Shown piece after piece: positions 1-7,480 of a stretch of DNA of 7,605 bases. Source of the DNA: Brevundimonas sp. UBA7534 (GTDB taxonomy: Bacteria > Pseudomonadota > Alphaproteobacteria > Caulobacterales > Caulobacteraceae); assembly GCF_002479325.1 (NCBI RefSeq), contig NZ_DLMO01000167.1, positions 2,156 through 9,760 of the forward strand, in the 5' to 3' direction. The notes below the pieces were generated by a model, which was not told where the DNA came from, did not search any database, and worked only from the letters and a program-made list of their open reading frames with translations. The position numbers and the translations under genes were made by a program. The stretch's first letter is position 1, and every line of letters starts with the position of its first letter.

Positions 1-1
1 C

Positions 2-595
2 GACCAGCAGGAAGCGGGCGGCGCGGTCGTCGCCGCCTTCGGCCTGGCGCTGCTGTTGGTCTTCCTGGTGCTGGCGGCCCAGTTCGAAAGCTGGATCACC
101 CCGGCCGTGATCATGCTGACGGTGCCTCTGGCGGCCGCCGGCGGCCTGTTCGGCCTGTTGATGGCGGGGTCCAGTCTGAACATCTACAGCCAGATCGGCC
201 TGATCATTCTGATCGGGGTGGCGGCCAAGAACGGCATCCTCATCGTGGAGTTCGCCAACCAGCTGCGCGACCAGGGACGGTCGATCCGGGAGGCGATCAT
301 CGAATCGTCCTCCCTGCGGCTGCGGCCCATCATCATGACCTCCATCGCCACCGCCTTCGGCGCCCTCCCGCTGGTGCTATGGCAGGGGGCGGGGGCAGGC
401 AGCCGCCAGACCATCGGCGTGGTGATCTTCGCCGGGGCGATCTTCGCCACCGTGCTGACGCTGTTCGTGGTGCCGGTGATCTACGGCCTGCTGGCGCGCT
501 TCACCAAGTCGCCCGAATGGACCGCCCGCAAGATCGAGGAATGGGAGGCCCAGGAGATGCGGCAGGGCGGCGAGAAGCCGATCCCGCTGGAATAG
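2..595 (+). CDS. RND multidrug efflux permease (HAE1/AcrB family), C-terminal part
   Basis: This is the 3' end of an inner-membrane, proton-driven efflux pump of the RND superfamily; its start lies before the window. The 197 visible codons open in frame at base 2 and end at TAG 593-595. They cover what corresponds to transmembrane helices 8-12 of AcrB. The first is followed by the family hallmark LAAQFESWITP (visible residues 24-34). Next come a helix around 35-57, the segment IGVAAKNGILIVEFANQ (about 71-87), the LRLRPIIMTSIATAFGALPL block, and the last helix ending FVVPVIYGLLARF. The tail is short and charged. RND permeases work as trimers with a periplasmic adaptor and an outer-membrane channel, whose genes would be expected upstream. 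Substrate cannot be told from this part; the soluble drug-binding domains are outside. The gene converges on the cytochrome c gene with only 6 bases between stops. Confidence 0.95.
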   Translation, partial: DQQEAGGAVVAAFGLALLLVFLVLAAQFESWITPAVIMLTVPLAAAGGLFGLLMAGSSLNIYSQIGLIILIGVAAKNGILIVEFANQLRDQGRSIREAIIESSSLRLRPIIMTSIATAFGALPLVLWQGAGAGSRQTIGVVIFAGAIFATVLTLFVVPVIYGLLARFTKSPEWTARKIEEWEAQEMRQGGEKPIPLE

Positions 596-601
596 GCGCG
601 A

Positions 602-1132
602 TCAGGGGGCGGGCGCCGGCGTCGGCGTCGGCGTCTCCTCCGCCGCTTCCGGTCGATAGCCCGTCTCGACCTTCAGGAAGGCGATGACGTCGCGCCGGTC
701 GGTCGCGTCGGGCAGGCCGGGAAAGGTCATCTTGTTGCCCGGCAGGAAGGTGCGCGGGTTCTGCAGCCAGTGGTCAAGCCTGTCCGCATCCCAGGTGAAG
801 TCGGCCGTCCGCATGGCGTTGGAATAGTTGTAACGGGGGCGCTCGCCGGCCTTGCGGCCGAACACGCCGTAGAGGTTCGGCCCCGTCATGTCCGCGCCGC
901 CCTCGCCGATGGTGTGGCAGGCGCGGCAGCGGGCGAAGGCGCGACGCCCGTTCTCCAGATCGCCCTGGTCGTAGGGGGCGGGGAGGGACGCCAGCAGATC
1001 GGCCTTTTCGGCATCCGCCAGGACGCGGGGCGGCTTGGCCGGCGCGCTCTGCGGCGGCGCTTCGCCTCCGTCGCCGCACCCGGTCAGGGCGAGGGGCAGG
1101 ACAAGAAACGCAGCGAGGGCGAGGCGGGTCAT
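602..1132 (-). CDS. class I c-type cytochrome, predicted lipoprotein
   Basis: This is a 176-residue monohaem cytochrome c acting in the periplasm, probably as an electron carrier or as an accessory to a membrane oxidase. An N-terminal signal ends in a lipobox LTGC (residues 16-19), so Cys19 is a likely lipidation site. A Pro/Ala-rich linker (about 24-37) follows. The haem attachment motif is CRACH (69-73). TGPNLYGVFGRKAG (83-96) is the usual loop of the mitochondrial-type/c2 fold, and Met135 in LPGNKMTFPGL is the expected second axial ligand. The protein ends in a low-complexity TPTPTPAPAP tail encoded by a small tandem repeat. The ATG at 1130-1132 is preceded by GGAG (complement of 1139-1142) at 6 bases. 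It is divergent from feoA across 148 bp. Redox partner unknown; the class call is firm, membrane anchoring is inferred. Confidence 0.93.
   Translation of the reverse strand: MTRLALAAFLVLPLALTGCGDGGEAPPQSAPAKPPRVLADAEKADLLASLPAPYDQGDLENGRRAFARCRACHTIGEGGADMTGPNLYGVFGRKAGERPRYNYSNAMRTADFTWDADRLDHWLQNPRTFLPGNKMTFPGLPDATDRRDVIAFLKVETGYRPEAAEETPTPTPAPAP
618..635. repeat. hexanucleotide tandem repeat (GGCGTC x3)
   Basis: Three perfect GGCGTC copies lie in the 3' end of the cytochrome c gene. Read on the minus strand they encode part of its TPTPTP tail. The six-base unit keeps the frame if copies are gained or lost. Confidence 0.7.
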
Positions 1133-1154
1133 GGGCGGCTCCGGTTTGACGTCC

Positions 1155-1182
1155 TTGATAGCGCACCATCGCGACGCGGCAA
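1155..1182 (-). promoter_or_regulatory. candidate promoter for the cytochrome c gene
   Basis: On the minus strand, TTGCCG (complement of 1177-1182) is followed after 16 bases by TATCAA (complement of 1155-1160), itself preceded by GC to give GCTATCAA. This partly resembles the alphaproteobacterial housekeeping pattern (TTGACG ... GCTANAWC). It lies 22 bases upstream of the start codon. It was assigned by eye only. Confidence 0.4.
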
Positions 1183-1221
1183 TTGGGCAGGCTGTCCTGC
1201 TGGACGGCAGGCGGTCGCGGC

Positions 1222-1236
1222 TGATAATCAGTGTCA
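1222..1236. promoter_or_regulatory. candidate Fur box upstream of feoA
   Basis: TGATAAT-C-AGTGTCA matches the 7-1-7 Fur operator consensus TGATAAT-N-ATTATCA at 12 of 14 positions; the left half-site is perfect. It sits 44 bases before the feoA start, where iron-responsive repression of ferrous iron uptake is expected. GATAAT within it (1223-1228) would also serve as a -10 hexamer, so repressor and polymerase would compete; no convincing -35 was found. It also lies about 40 bases upstream of the cytochrome promoter candidate on the other strand. Confidence 0.55.
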
Positions 1237-1280
1237 GAACATCGCGGCGCCGACGGCGGCCGCCTCATCGAGCGTAGATT

Positions 1281-1547
1281 TTGAGCGACATCATCAAGCT
1301 GAGCCAGGCCCGACGCGGCGACCGCGGCGTCATCGTCGAAGTCGGCGGCCACTGTCACCATCAGGAAAATGCGGTGGAACTGGAGCGCCGTCTGCTGGAA
1401 CTCGGGTTCGTCGAAGGCGCGCGCGTCGAACTGATGCACGAAGGCCTGTTCGGCCGCGACCCCATCGCCATGAAGGTGGATGACATGCGCGTCGCCCTGC
1501 GCCGGCACGAGGCCGCCAGCCTGACGATGAAACGGGACCACGCCTGA
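1281..1547 (+). CDS. feoA: ferrous iron transport protein A (FeoA)
   Basis: An 88-residue cytosolic SH3-like protein that associates with FeoB and is needed for full ferrous iron uptake. Visible features are the family layout: an N-terminal LSQARRGDRGVIVEVGG strand-turn-strand, then RRLLELGFVEGARVELMHEG, which is the signature LxxLGxxxGxxV motif, and a C-terminal strand MKVDDMRVALRRHEAASL. The start is TTG at 1281. An in-frame TAG at 1275-1277 blocks upstream extension, and no ATG, GTG or other TTG occurs in the N-terminal domain. The Shine-Dalgarno sequence is weak, so initiation may be inefficient. The TGA stop shares its A with the ATG of feoB, indicating translational coupling. A Fur-box candidate lies upstream. 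Length is normal for the family. Confidence 0.94.
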   Translation: MSDIIKLSQARRGDRGVIVEVGGHCHHQENAVELERRLLELGFVEGARVELMHEGLFGRDPIAMKVDDMRVALRRHEAASLTMKRDHA

Positions 1548-3415
1548 TGGACGTCTCGCTCAGGACCGCCCGAGTCGCCCTGGTCGGTAATCCGAACAGC
1601 GGCAAGACCGCCCTGTTCAACGCCCTGACCGGCGCGCACCAGAAGGTCGCCAACTACGCCGGCGTGACGGTGGAGCGGAAGGAGGGCGTCGTTCGCGCCG
1701 TCTCCGGCCGGTCCATGTCGGTGCTGGACCTGCCCGGCACCTATTCCCTGCGCGCCCGCAGCCCGGACGAGGAGGTGACGCGCGACGCCGTGCTGGGCCG
1801 TCTGGCGGGGGAGACGCCGCCCGACGTGGTGGTGTGCGTCGCCGACGCCACCAACCTGCGGCTGGTTCTGCGCCTGATCCTGGAGCTGAAGGCCGTGGGG
1901 CGGCCCATGGTCCTGGCTCTGAACATGTACGACATCGCCCAGCGCCAGGGGCTGAGGATCGACCTGGACGGCCTGTGCGCCGAACTGGGCGTGCCCATCG
2001 TCACGACCGTCGCGACGCGCAAGCGCGGGATCGACGACCTGGTCGCCGCCATCGAGGCCCAGTCCGACACCGCCGCGTTGTCGGACAGCCAGTGGCGTAG
2101 CCCGGACGCCGCAGAACTGCGCGCCGCCGCCCGCGAGGCCGAGCGGATCATGAAGGCGTATGTCCGCCCGCCCGAGCGGCCCGACACCCTGACCGGGAAG
2201 ATCGATTCCGTCCTGCTGCATCCGGTCGCCGGTCTGGCCATCCTGCTGGCCCTGCTGTTCGTGATGTTCCAGGCGGTGTTCAGCTGGGCCGCGCCGCTGA
2301 TGGACGGGATCGAGGGCGGCATCGGCTGGCTGGGCAGCCTGGTCGCCGCGGTCCTGCCCGACGGTCTGCTGCAGAGCCTGATCGTCGACGGGATCATTTC
2401 CGGCGTCGGCAGCGTGCTAGTCTTCCTGCCGCAGATTCTGATCCTCTTCCTGTTCATCATTGCGCTGGAGGACTTCGGCTACATGGCTCGCGCGGCCTTT
2501 CTGATGGACAAGATCATGGGCGGCGCCGGCCTGCATGGCCGGGCCTTCATCCCTCTGCTGTCCAGCTTCGCCTGCGCCATTCCCGGCGTGATGGCGGCGC
2601 GGGTGATCGATTCCAAGCGCGACCGGATGACCACGATCCTGGTGGCGCCGCTGATGACCTGCTCGGCGCGCATCCCCGTCTATACGCTGATCATCGCCGC
2701 CTTCATTCCGAACGAGACGGTCTGGGGCTTCGCCAACCTGCAAGGGCTGGTGATGTTCGGCCTTTACGCCGCCGGCATCGTCAGCGCGCTTTTGGTGTCT
2801 CTGGTGATCCGCAAGGTGTTCTGGCGCGGCGCGGTCGAGCCCTTCATGATGGAGCTGCCGACCTACAAGGTCCCCGATCTGAAAAGCGTGGGCTTCAACC
2901 TGTGGCTCCGCGCCAAGATTTTCCTGAACCGGGCGGGGCGGATCATCCTGCCGGCGGTGATCATCCTGTGGGTGCTGGCGACCTTCCCCTATCCGCCCGA
3001 GAACGCCACGCTGCCGGCCATCGACTATTCGTTCGCCGGCATGATCGGACGGGCGCTGGAGCCGATCTTCGCCCCCATCGGCTTCAACTGGCAGATGGTC
3101 ATCGCCCTGATCCCCGGCATGGCGGCGCGGGAGGTGGCGGTGGCGGCGCTGGGCACGACCTACGCCATCGCCGACGCCGAGAATGCGACGGGCCTCTTGG
3201 CCTCGACCCTGGCGTCGCATTGGTCGCTGGCCACGGCGCTGTCGTTCCTGGCCTGGTACATCTTCGCGCCCCAGTGCGTGGCGACCCTGGGCGTGGTCAG
3301 GCGCGAGACGAACTCGCTGAAATGGACCTGGATCATGATCGGCTACATGTTCGGTCTGGCCTATCTGGCGTCGTTCGTGACCTATCATGTGGCGAGGGCG
3401 CTCGGAGGCGGCTAA
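1547..3415 (+). CDS. feoB: ferrous iron transporter B (FeoB), compact form
   Basis: This 622-residue protein is an inner-membrane Fe(II) importer with an N-terminal G domain. The GTPase motifs are G1 GNPNSGKT (14-21), G2 Thr41 in YAGVTVE, G3 DLPG (61-64) and G4 NMYD (125-128). A helical linker containing TRKRGIDDLVAAIE follows to about residue 220. The membrane part has two Gate repeats. The first contains SFACAIPGVMAAR with Cys343 and MTCSARIPVYTLI with Cys372. The second contains AREVAVAALGTTYAI and QCVATLGVVRRETNS with Cys577. It is shorter than the E. coli protein (773) and has no long C-terminal extension; no feoC follows. It overlaps feoA by one base, so both are made from one mRNA, probably repressed by Fur when iron is sufficient. 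The downstream peptidase gene starts 33 bases later and could receive read-through. Confidence 0.97.
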   Translation: MDVSLRTARVALVGNPNSGKTALFNALTGAHQKVANYAGVTVERKEGVVRAVSGRSMSVLDLPGTYSLRARSPDEEVTRDAVLGRLAGETPPDVVVCVADATNLRLVLRLILELKAVGRPMVLALNMYDIAQRQGLRIDLDGLCAELGVPIVTTVATRKRGIDDLVAAIEAQSDTAALSDSQWRSPDAAELRAAAREAERIMKAYVRPPERPDTLTGKIDSVLLHPVAGLAILLALLFVMFQAVFSWAAPLMDGIEGGIGWLGSLVAAVLPDGLLQSLIVDGIISGVGSVLVFLPQILILFLFIIALEDFGYMARAAFLMDKIMGGAGLHGRAFIPLLSSFACAIPGVMAARVIDSKRDRMTTILVAPLMTCSARIPVYTLIIAAFIPNETVWGFANLQGLVMFGLYAAGIVSALLVSLVIRKVFWRGAVEPFMMELPTYKVPDLKSVGFNLWLRAKIFLNRAGRIILPAVIILWVLATFPYPPENATLPAIDYSFAGMIGRALEPIFAPIGFNWQMVIALIPGMAAREVAVAALGTTYAIADAENATGLLASTLASHWSLATALSFLAWYIFAPQCVATLGVVRRETNSLKWTWIMIGYMFGLAYLASFVTYHVARALGGG

Positions 3416-3448
3416 GGCGAGGGGAGACGCCCCCGCGAGCCCTGCCTG

Positions 3449-4204
3449 ATGACCTCCGTTCTGATCGTCGCCGTCCTGGGCGGCCTGGGCCTGATCTTCG
3501 GCAGCTTCATCGGCGCCGTCAGCGTGCGCCTGCCGCGCGACATGGACGTGGTGACCCAGCGGTCGCGCTGCATGACCTGCGAGGCCACGCTGCGCCCGTG
3601 GGAGCTGGTCCCCGTCTTCAGCTGGCTGGCGCTGCGGGGCCGGTGCGCCCGCTGCGACAGCCGCATCTCGCCGCGCTATCCGCTGATCGAGCTGGGCGCG
3701 GCGGCCGTGGGCGTCTGGGCCGCATGGGCGGCGCCGGATTCGGCGACGGCGATCGCCACGGCGGCGCTGGGCTGGCAACTTCTGTTGATCGCGCTGGTCG
3801 ACGGCGAGCATTTCTGGCTGCCGGACGCCCTGACCTGGCCGCTGGCGGCGAGCGGCGTGCTGGCGGCGGGGGCGCTGCACGGCTGGAGCGGGGCGGGGTG
3901 GAGCGTGTTCAGCCTGGTCGTCGGCTTCGGCGTCCTGTGGGGCGTGGCGTGGCTTTATCGGCGCGTGCGCGGGCGGGACGGTCTGGGCGGGGGCGACCCC
4001 TTCCTGTTCGCGGGCGCGGGGGCCTGGGTCGGATGGATCGGGCTGCCCAGCGTGCTGCTTTGGGCCTGCGCGGCGGGCCTAAGCGTGGTCGTCGCCCAGC
4101 TGGTGGTGCGCCGGCGGGTCAGCGGTGGCGACCGGCTGCCGTTCGGCGTCTTCCTGGCGATCGGAATCTGGCTGACCTGGCTCTACGGCCCGCTGGGCCT
4201 CTAG
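3449..4204 (+). CDS. type IV prepilin peptidase / N-methyltransferase (A24 family, PilD/GspO-like)
   Basis: This 251-residue integral membrane aspartic protease would cleave leader peptides of type IV pilins or type II secretion pseudopilins and methylate the new N-terminus. After a first helix ending in GLIFGSFIGAVSVRLPRD (14-31), a cytoplasmic domain holds two CxxC pairs (Cys41/44 and Cys66/69). These are the zinc-binding cysteines of the bifunctional enzymes that the minimal CpaA/TadV type lacks. The catalytic aspartates are Asp118 in ALVDGEHFWLPD and Asp183 in GGGD (180-183). The residue after GGGD-P is Phe, where Lys is common in relatives. The protein is slightly shorter than the typical 260-290 residues. 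No pilus or secretion gene is adjacent, so its substrates lie elsewhere. ATG 3449 is the only reasonable start; no strong Shine-Dalgarno sequence lies at proper spacing. Confidence 0.93.
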   Translation: MTSVLIVAVLGGLGLIFGSFIGAVSVRLPRDMDVVTQRSRCMTCEATLRPWELVPVFSWLALRGRCARCDSRISPRYPLIELGAAAVGVWAAWAAPDSATAIATAALGWQLLLIALVDGEHFWLPDALTWPLAASGVLAAGALHGWSGAGWSVFSLVVGFGVLWGVAWLYRRVRGRDGLGGGDPFLFAGAGAWVGWIGLPSVLLWACAAGLSVVVAQLVVRRRVSGGDRLPFGVFLAIGIWLTWLYGPLGL

Positions 4205-4827
4205 CGGCCCGTCGTCAGCTTCACGACAATGATGGCGGCGGTGTCCAAGATGGCCTCGGGCGTGTCGGCGCGGCGCAGCAGGTCGAAACTGGCGGCCGTC
4301 GATTCGGCGATGGAGGCGATCTGGTAGGAGGCCAGGCGCGGATTGTAGTCGCGCGGATGCAGGCCCGCGGCGTGGGCCTGGGCCACGCGGCGTTCGATGG
4401 CCAGGTGCAGGCGGCGCAGGCGGCGCACGCGGCTTTCCACGAAGGCGGCGTCGCCGTTGTCGGCCAGCATGTGCTCGACCCGCAGGACCTGGCCGTGCGC
4501 GCGCCAGATGGCCATGACGTCCAGGATGAAGGCGCGGGCGATGGCGAAGGCCCGGTCGCCCGGCCAGTCGGCCTGGAAATGGTTGGCCAGGCCCTGGAAG
4601 TCGTCGGCCGCCGCCTCGCACAGGGCCAGAACCGGCTCATCCACCGTCTTGAAATAGGTGTAGAAGTTGGAGGGCGAGACATCAGCGGCCGAGGCGACGT
4701 CGGCGACGCGGATTTCGCCGTAGTGCCGCTCGTTCAGCAGGCGCCGGGTCGCGTCGAGGATGGCCTGGCGCGTGCGGCCGCCCCGCGCGCCGATCTTGTG
4801 CCCCAGCTTGTTCTTTGTGTCGGCCAT
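4201..4827 (-). CDS. TetR/AcrR-family transcriptional regulator
   Basis: This 208-residue protein has an N-terminal TetR DNA-binding domain: a helix around TRQAILDATRRLLNERHY (19-36), then the helix-turn-helix IRVADVASAADVSPSNFYTYFKTVDE (39-64). The NFYTYFKTVDE end of the recognition helix is diagnostic. The basic N-terminus (KNKLGHKIGARGGRTR) is typical of an arm contacting DNA. The remaining ~140 residues form an all-helical ligand-binding and dimerisation domain that gives no hint of the ligand. Its stop codon overlaps that of the convergent prepilin peptidase. The start is ATG (4825-4827); GAGGG sits only one base from it, so the ribosome site is unclear. It starts 24 bases after the 3' end of tRNA-Thr on the same strand and may be expressed from that transcript. 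There is no divergent target gene, so its regulon cannot be guessed. Confidence 0.93.
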   Translation of the reverse strand: MADTKNKLGHKIGARGGRTRQAILDATRRLLNERHYGEIRVADVASAADVSPSNFYTYFKTVDEPVLALCEAAADDFQGLANHFQADWPGDRAFAIARAFILDVMAIWRAHGQVLRVEHMLADNGDAAFVESRVRRLRRLHLAIERRVAQAHAAGLHPRDYNPRLASYQIASIAESTAASFDLLRRADTPEAILDTAAIIVVKLTTGR

Positions 4828-4851
4828 GCCCTCGGACAGGGAAGGGGTGAA

Positions 4852-4927
4852 TGGTGCCGGTTGCAGGAATCGAACCCGCGACCTTCGGTTTACAAAACCG
4901 CTGCTCTACCAGCTGAGCTAAACCGGC
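4852..4927 (-). tRNA. tRNA-Thr (anticodon UGU), CCA encoded
   Basis: Read on the minus strand, this folds as a 76-nt cloverleaf. The acceptor GCCGGTT (complement of 4921-4927) pairs fully with AACCGGC, followed by discriminator A and a genome-encoded CCA (complement of 4852-4854). The D stem is GCTC/GAGC. The anticodon loop TTTGTAA has TGT at positions 34-36. The T loop TTCGATT sits on stem GCGGG/CCTGC, with one G-T pair. The anticodon stem pairs at four positions, with a G27-A43 mismatch at its outer end. The U34 anticodon would read ACA and, if modified, other ACN codons. Confidence 0.97.
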
Positions 4928-4950
4928 CTCGCCCCGTCGGGCAAGCGCGC

Positions 4951-4979
4951 CTTATGCGGACGGATCGCCGCGGGCGCAA
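4951..4979 (-). promoter_or_regulatory. candidate promoter for tRNA-Thr
   Basis: On the minus strand, TTGCGC (complement of 4974-4979) is followed after 17 bases by CATAAG (complement of 4951-4956). The -10-like element ends 23 bases before the tRNA 5' end. The spacing is ideal, the hexamers only moderately like consensus. Expression by read-through from the HIT gene upstream is an alternative. Confidence 0.35.
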
Positions 4980-4987
4980 GCCGGCTT

Positions 4988-5425
4988 TCAGTCCAGCTCG
5001 GCGGCGATCCGGTCGGCCAGGGCCTTCAGGGTCTCGCTGTCGGCCATCGGGGCGTGGCCGTGTCCCTTCAGCGGCCGGTCCTCCCAGCGCGGGATGATGT
5101 GGAAATGCAGGTGGAAGACGGTTTGACCGCCCGCCGCGCCGTTGAACTGCATCACGCTGAGGCCGTCGGGGCGCAGCGCCTTTTCCACCGCGCGCGCCGT
5201 GCGTTGCACGGCCAGGGCCATATGGCTGAGGACCTCCGGCTCCACCTCCAGAAGATTGCGGGCCTGGGACGCCTTGGCGATGACCAGGACGTGACCCTCC
5301 GACTGCGGAAAGACGTCCATGAAGGCCAGGACCTGATCGTCCTCCCAGACCTTCACCGAGGGCATGTCGCCGCGCAGGATGCGGGCGAAGACGTTGTCGG
5401 GATCATAGTCGCCGTGCAGGCTCAT
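4988..5425 (-). CDS. HIT-family nucleotide-binding protein (HinT-like)
   Basis: A 145-residue cytosolic histidine-triad protein of the Hint branch. Such enzymes hydrolyse the phosphoramidate bond of AMP-lysine, AMP-NH2 or similar nucleoside conjugates through a nucleotidyl-histidine intermediate. The fold markers appear in order: FARILRGDMPSVKVWEDD (13-30), AFMDVFPQSEGHVLVIAK (34-51), FNGAAGGQTVFHLHFHIIP (94-112). The triad HxHxH is at His105, His107 and His109, with Asn95 and Gln101 positioned as in Hint proteins. The C-terminal part (about 113-145) is more variable and ends in a helix. A GGAGA (complement of 5431-5435) lies 5 bases before the ATG. Length is normal to slightly long for a Hint protein. 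It is divergent from the small membrane protein and upstream of tRNA-Thr on the same strand. The physiological substrate is not indicated by context. Confidence 0.95.
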   Translation of the reverse strand: MSLHGDYDPDNVFARILRGDMPSVKVWEDDQVLAFMDVFPQSEGHVLVIAKASQARNLLEVEPEVLSHMALAVQRTARAVEKALRPDGLSVMQFNGAAGGQTVFHLHFHIIPRWEDRPLKGHGHAPMADSETLKALADRIAAELD

Positions 5426-5526
5426 CGGGGTCTCCGTCGGCTGGGTCCGGCCCTCGCTTAGCAGTCGAAGGCGGGAAGGGGGAGCCTTCCGACGTTTCGT
5501 GCATTATGGCGAAGCTTGAACCTTTC

Positions 5527-5532
5527 GGAGGG
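5527..5532 (+). promoter_or_regulatory. ribosome binding site fixing the start of the small membrane protein
   Basis: GGAGGG lies 4 bases upstream of ATG 5537. It is the clearest Shine-Dalgarno sequence in the window and favours ATG 5537 over the in-frame TTG at 5516. Confidence 0.7.
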
Positions 5533-5536
5533 CGTC

Positions 5537-5890
5537 ATGATCCGTTTCATCATACAGGCCGTGGTGACCATGGCCGGGCTGTGGCTGTCGGCGCAGGTGG
5601 TGCCGGGCGTGGACTTCACCAACAACGGCTCGCTGATCGCGGCGGCGATCATCCTGGGGCTGGTCAACGCCATCGTGCGGCCGATCATGGTGGTGCTGAC
5701 CTTTCCGATCACGGTGCTGACGCTGGGCCTTTTCCTGCTGGTGGTGAACGCCGCCATGATCGGGCTGACGGCCATGTTCCTGGACGGGTTCGCGGTCGAC
5801 GGCCTGTGGGCGGGCATCGGCGCGGCCATCGTGACCGGCGTGGTCAGCTGGATCGCGGGCGCCTTCATCGGCGACGGCGAGCGGGCCTGA
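5537..5890 (+). CDS. small four-helix membrane protein, 'phage holin family' (PF04020/YvlD type)
   Basis: A 117-residue, very hydrophobic protein with helices at about 4-22, 32-49, 52-82 (a long segment) and 88-111. The block NAIVRPIMVVLTFPITVLTLGLFLLVVNA (44-72) matches the pattern of the family named 'phage holin family 4' (YvlD-like). Despite that name, members are ordinary chromosomal membrane proteins of unknown role and no phage genes are nearby. ATG 5537 was chosen because GGAGGG (5527-5532) lies 4 bases before it; a TTG seven codons upstream at 5516 would put this strong ribosome site inside the gene. The gene ends 88 bases before serS and is on the same strand. Function is not known. 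Confidence 0.85.
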   Translation: MIRFIIQAVVTMAGLWLSAQVVPGVDFTNNGSLIAAAIILGLVNAIVRPIMVVLTFPITVLTLGLFLLVVNAAMIGLTAMFLDGFAVDGLWAGIGAAIVTGVVSWIAGAFIGDGERA

Positions 5891-5914
5891 CACGGCGCGA
5901 AACCGCGTGGCGCG

Positions 5915-5943
5915 TTGCCCGACTCCGTTCAGGAGGCTAGAGC
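5915..5943 (+). promoter_or_regulatory. candidate promoter for serS
   Basis: TTGCCC (5915-5920) is separated by 17 bases from TAGAGC (5938-5943). In the Caulobacter-style format this is TTGCCCG, 14 bases, GCTAGAGC, close to TTGACGS-N10-14-GCTANAWC. It would give serS its own transcript with a leader of roughly 30 bases. The AGGAGG at 5931-5936 overlaps this element and is 42 bases from the serS ATG, too far to be its ribosome site. Confidence 0.45.
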
Positions 5944-5963
5944 GTTCGGCTTCTCCCGCCTGA

Positions 5964-7475
<1,512 letters not shown>

Positions 7476-7480
7476 ACTTT

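Noticed and set aside
3417..3436. A GGGG/CCCC hairpin between feoB and the peptidase gene as a terminator
   Set aside because: The stem is only four pairs plus a broken extension and no T-run follows; read-through seems as likely.
2417..3880. A 487-codon minus-strand open frame opposite feoB and the peptidase
   Set aside because: Low-complexity Arg/Gln/His/Asp composition typical of antisense frames in GC-rich DNA; feoB and the peptidase have full family motifs.
2902..5097. A 731-codon plus-strand open frame running through feoB, the peptidase, tetR and tRNA-Thr
   Set aside because: It is a high-GC shadow frame, rich in Arg/Gly/Ala, crossing four well-supported genes including a tRNA; no family resemblance.
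5474..5490. Hairpin GGAAGG/CCTTCC between the HIT and membrane-protein genes
   Set aside because: It is a short stem in a divergent promoter region with no T-run and no known operator match; not enough to assign a role.
5537..5890. A real phage holin marking a prophage
   Set aside because: The family name is misleading; there are no lysis, structural or integrase genes nearby and the flanks are housekeeping genes.
5931..5936. AGGAGG as the ribosome site for serS or for a leader peptide
   Set aside because: It is 42 bases before the serS ATG and no start codon follows at proper spacing; it is better explained as part of the promoter candidate.
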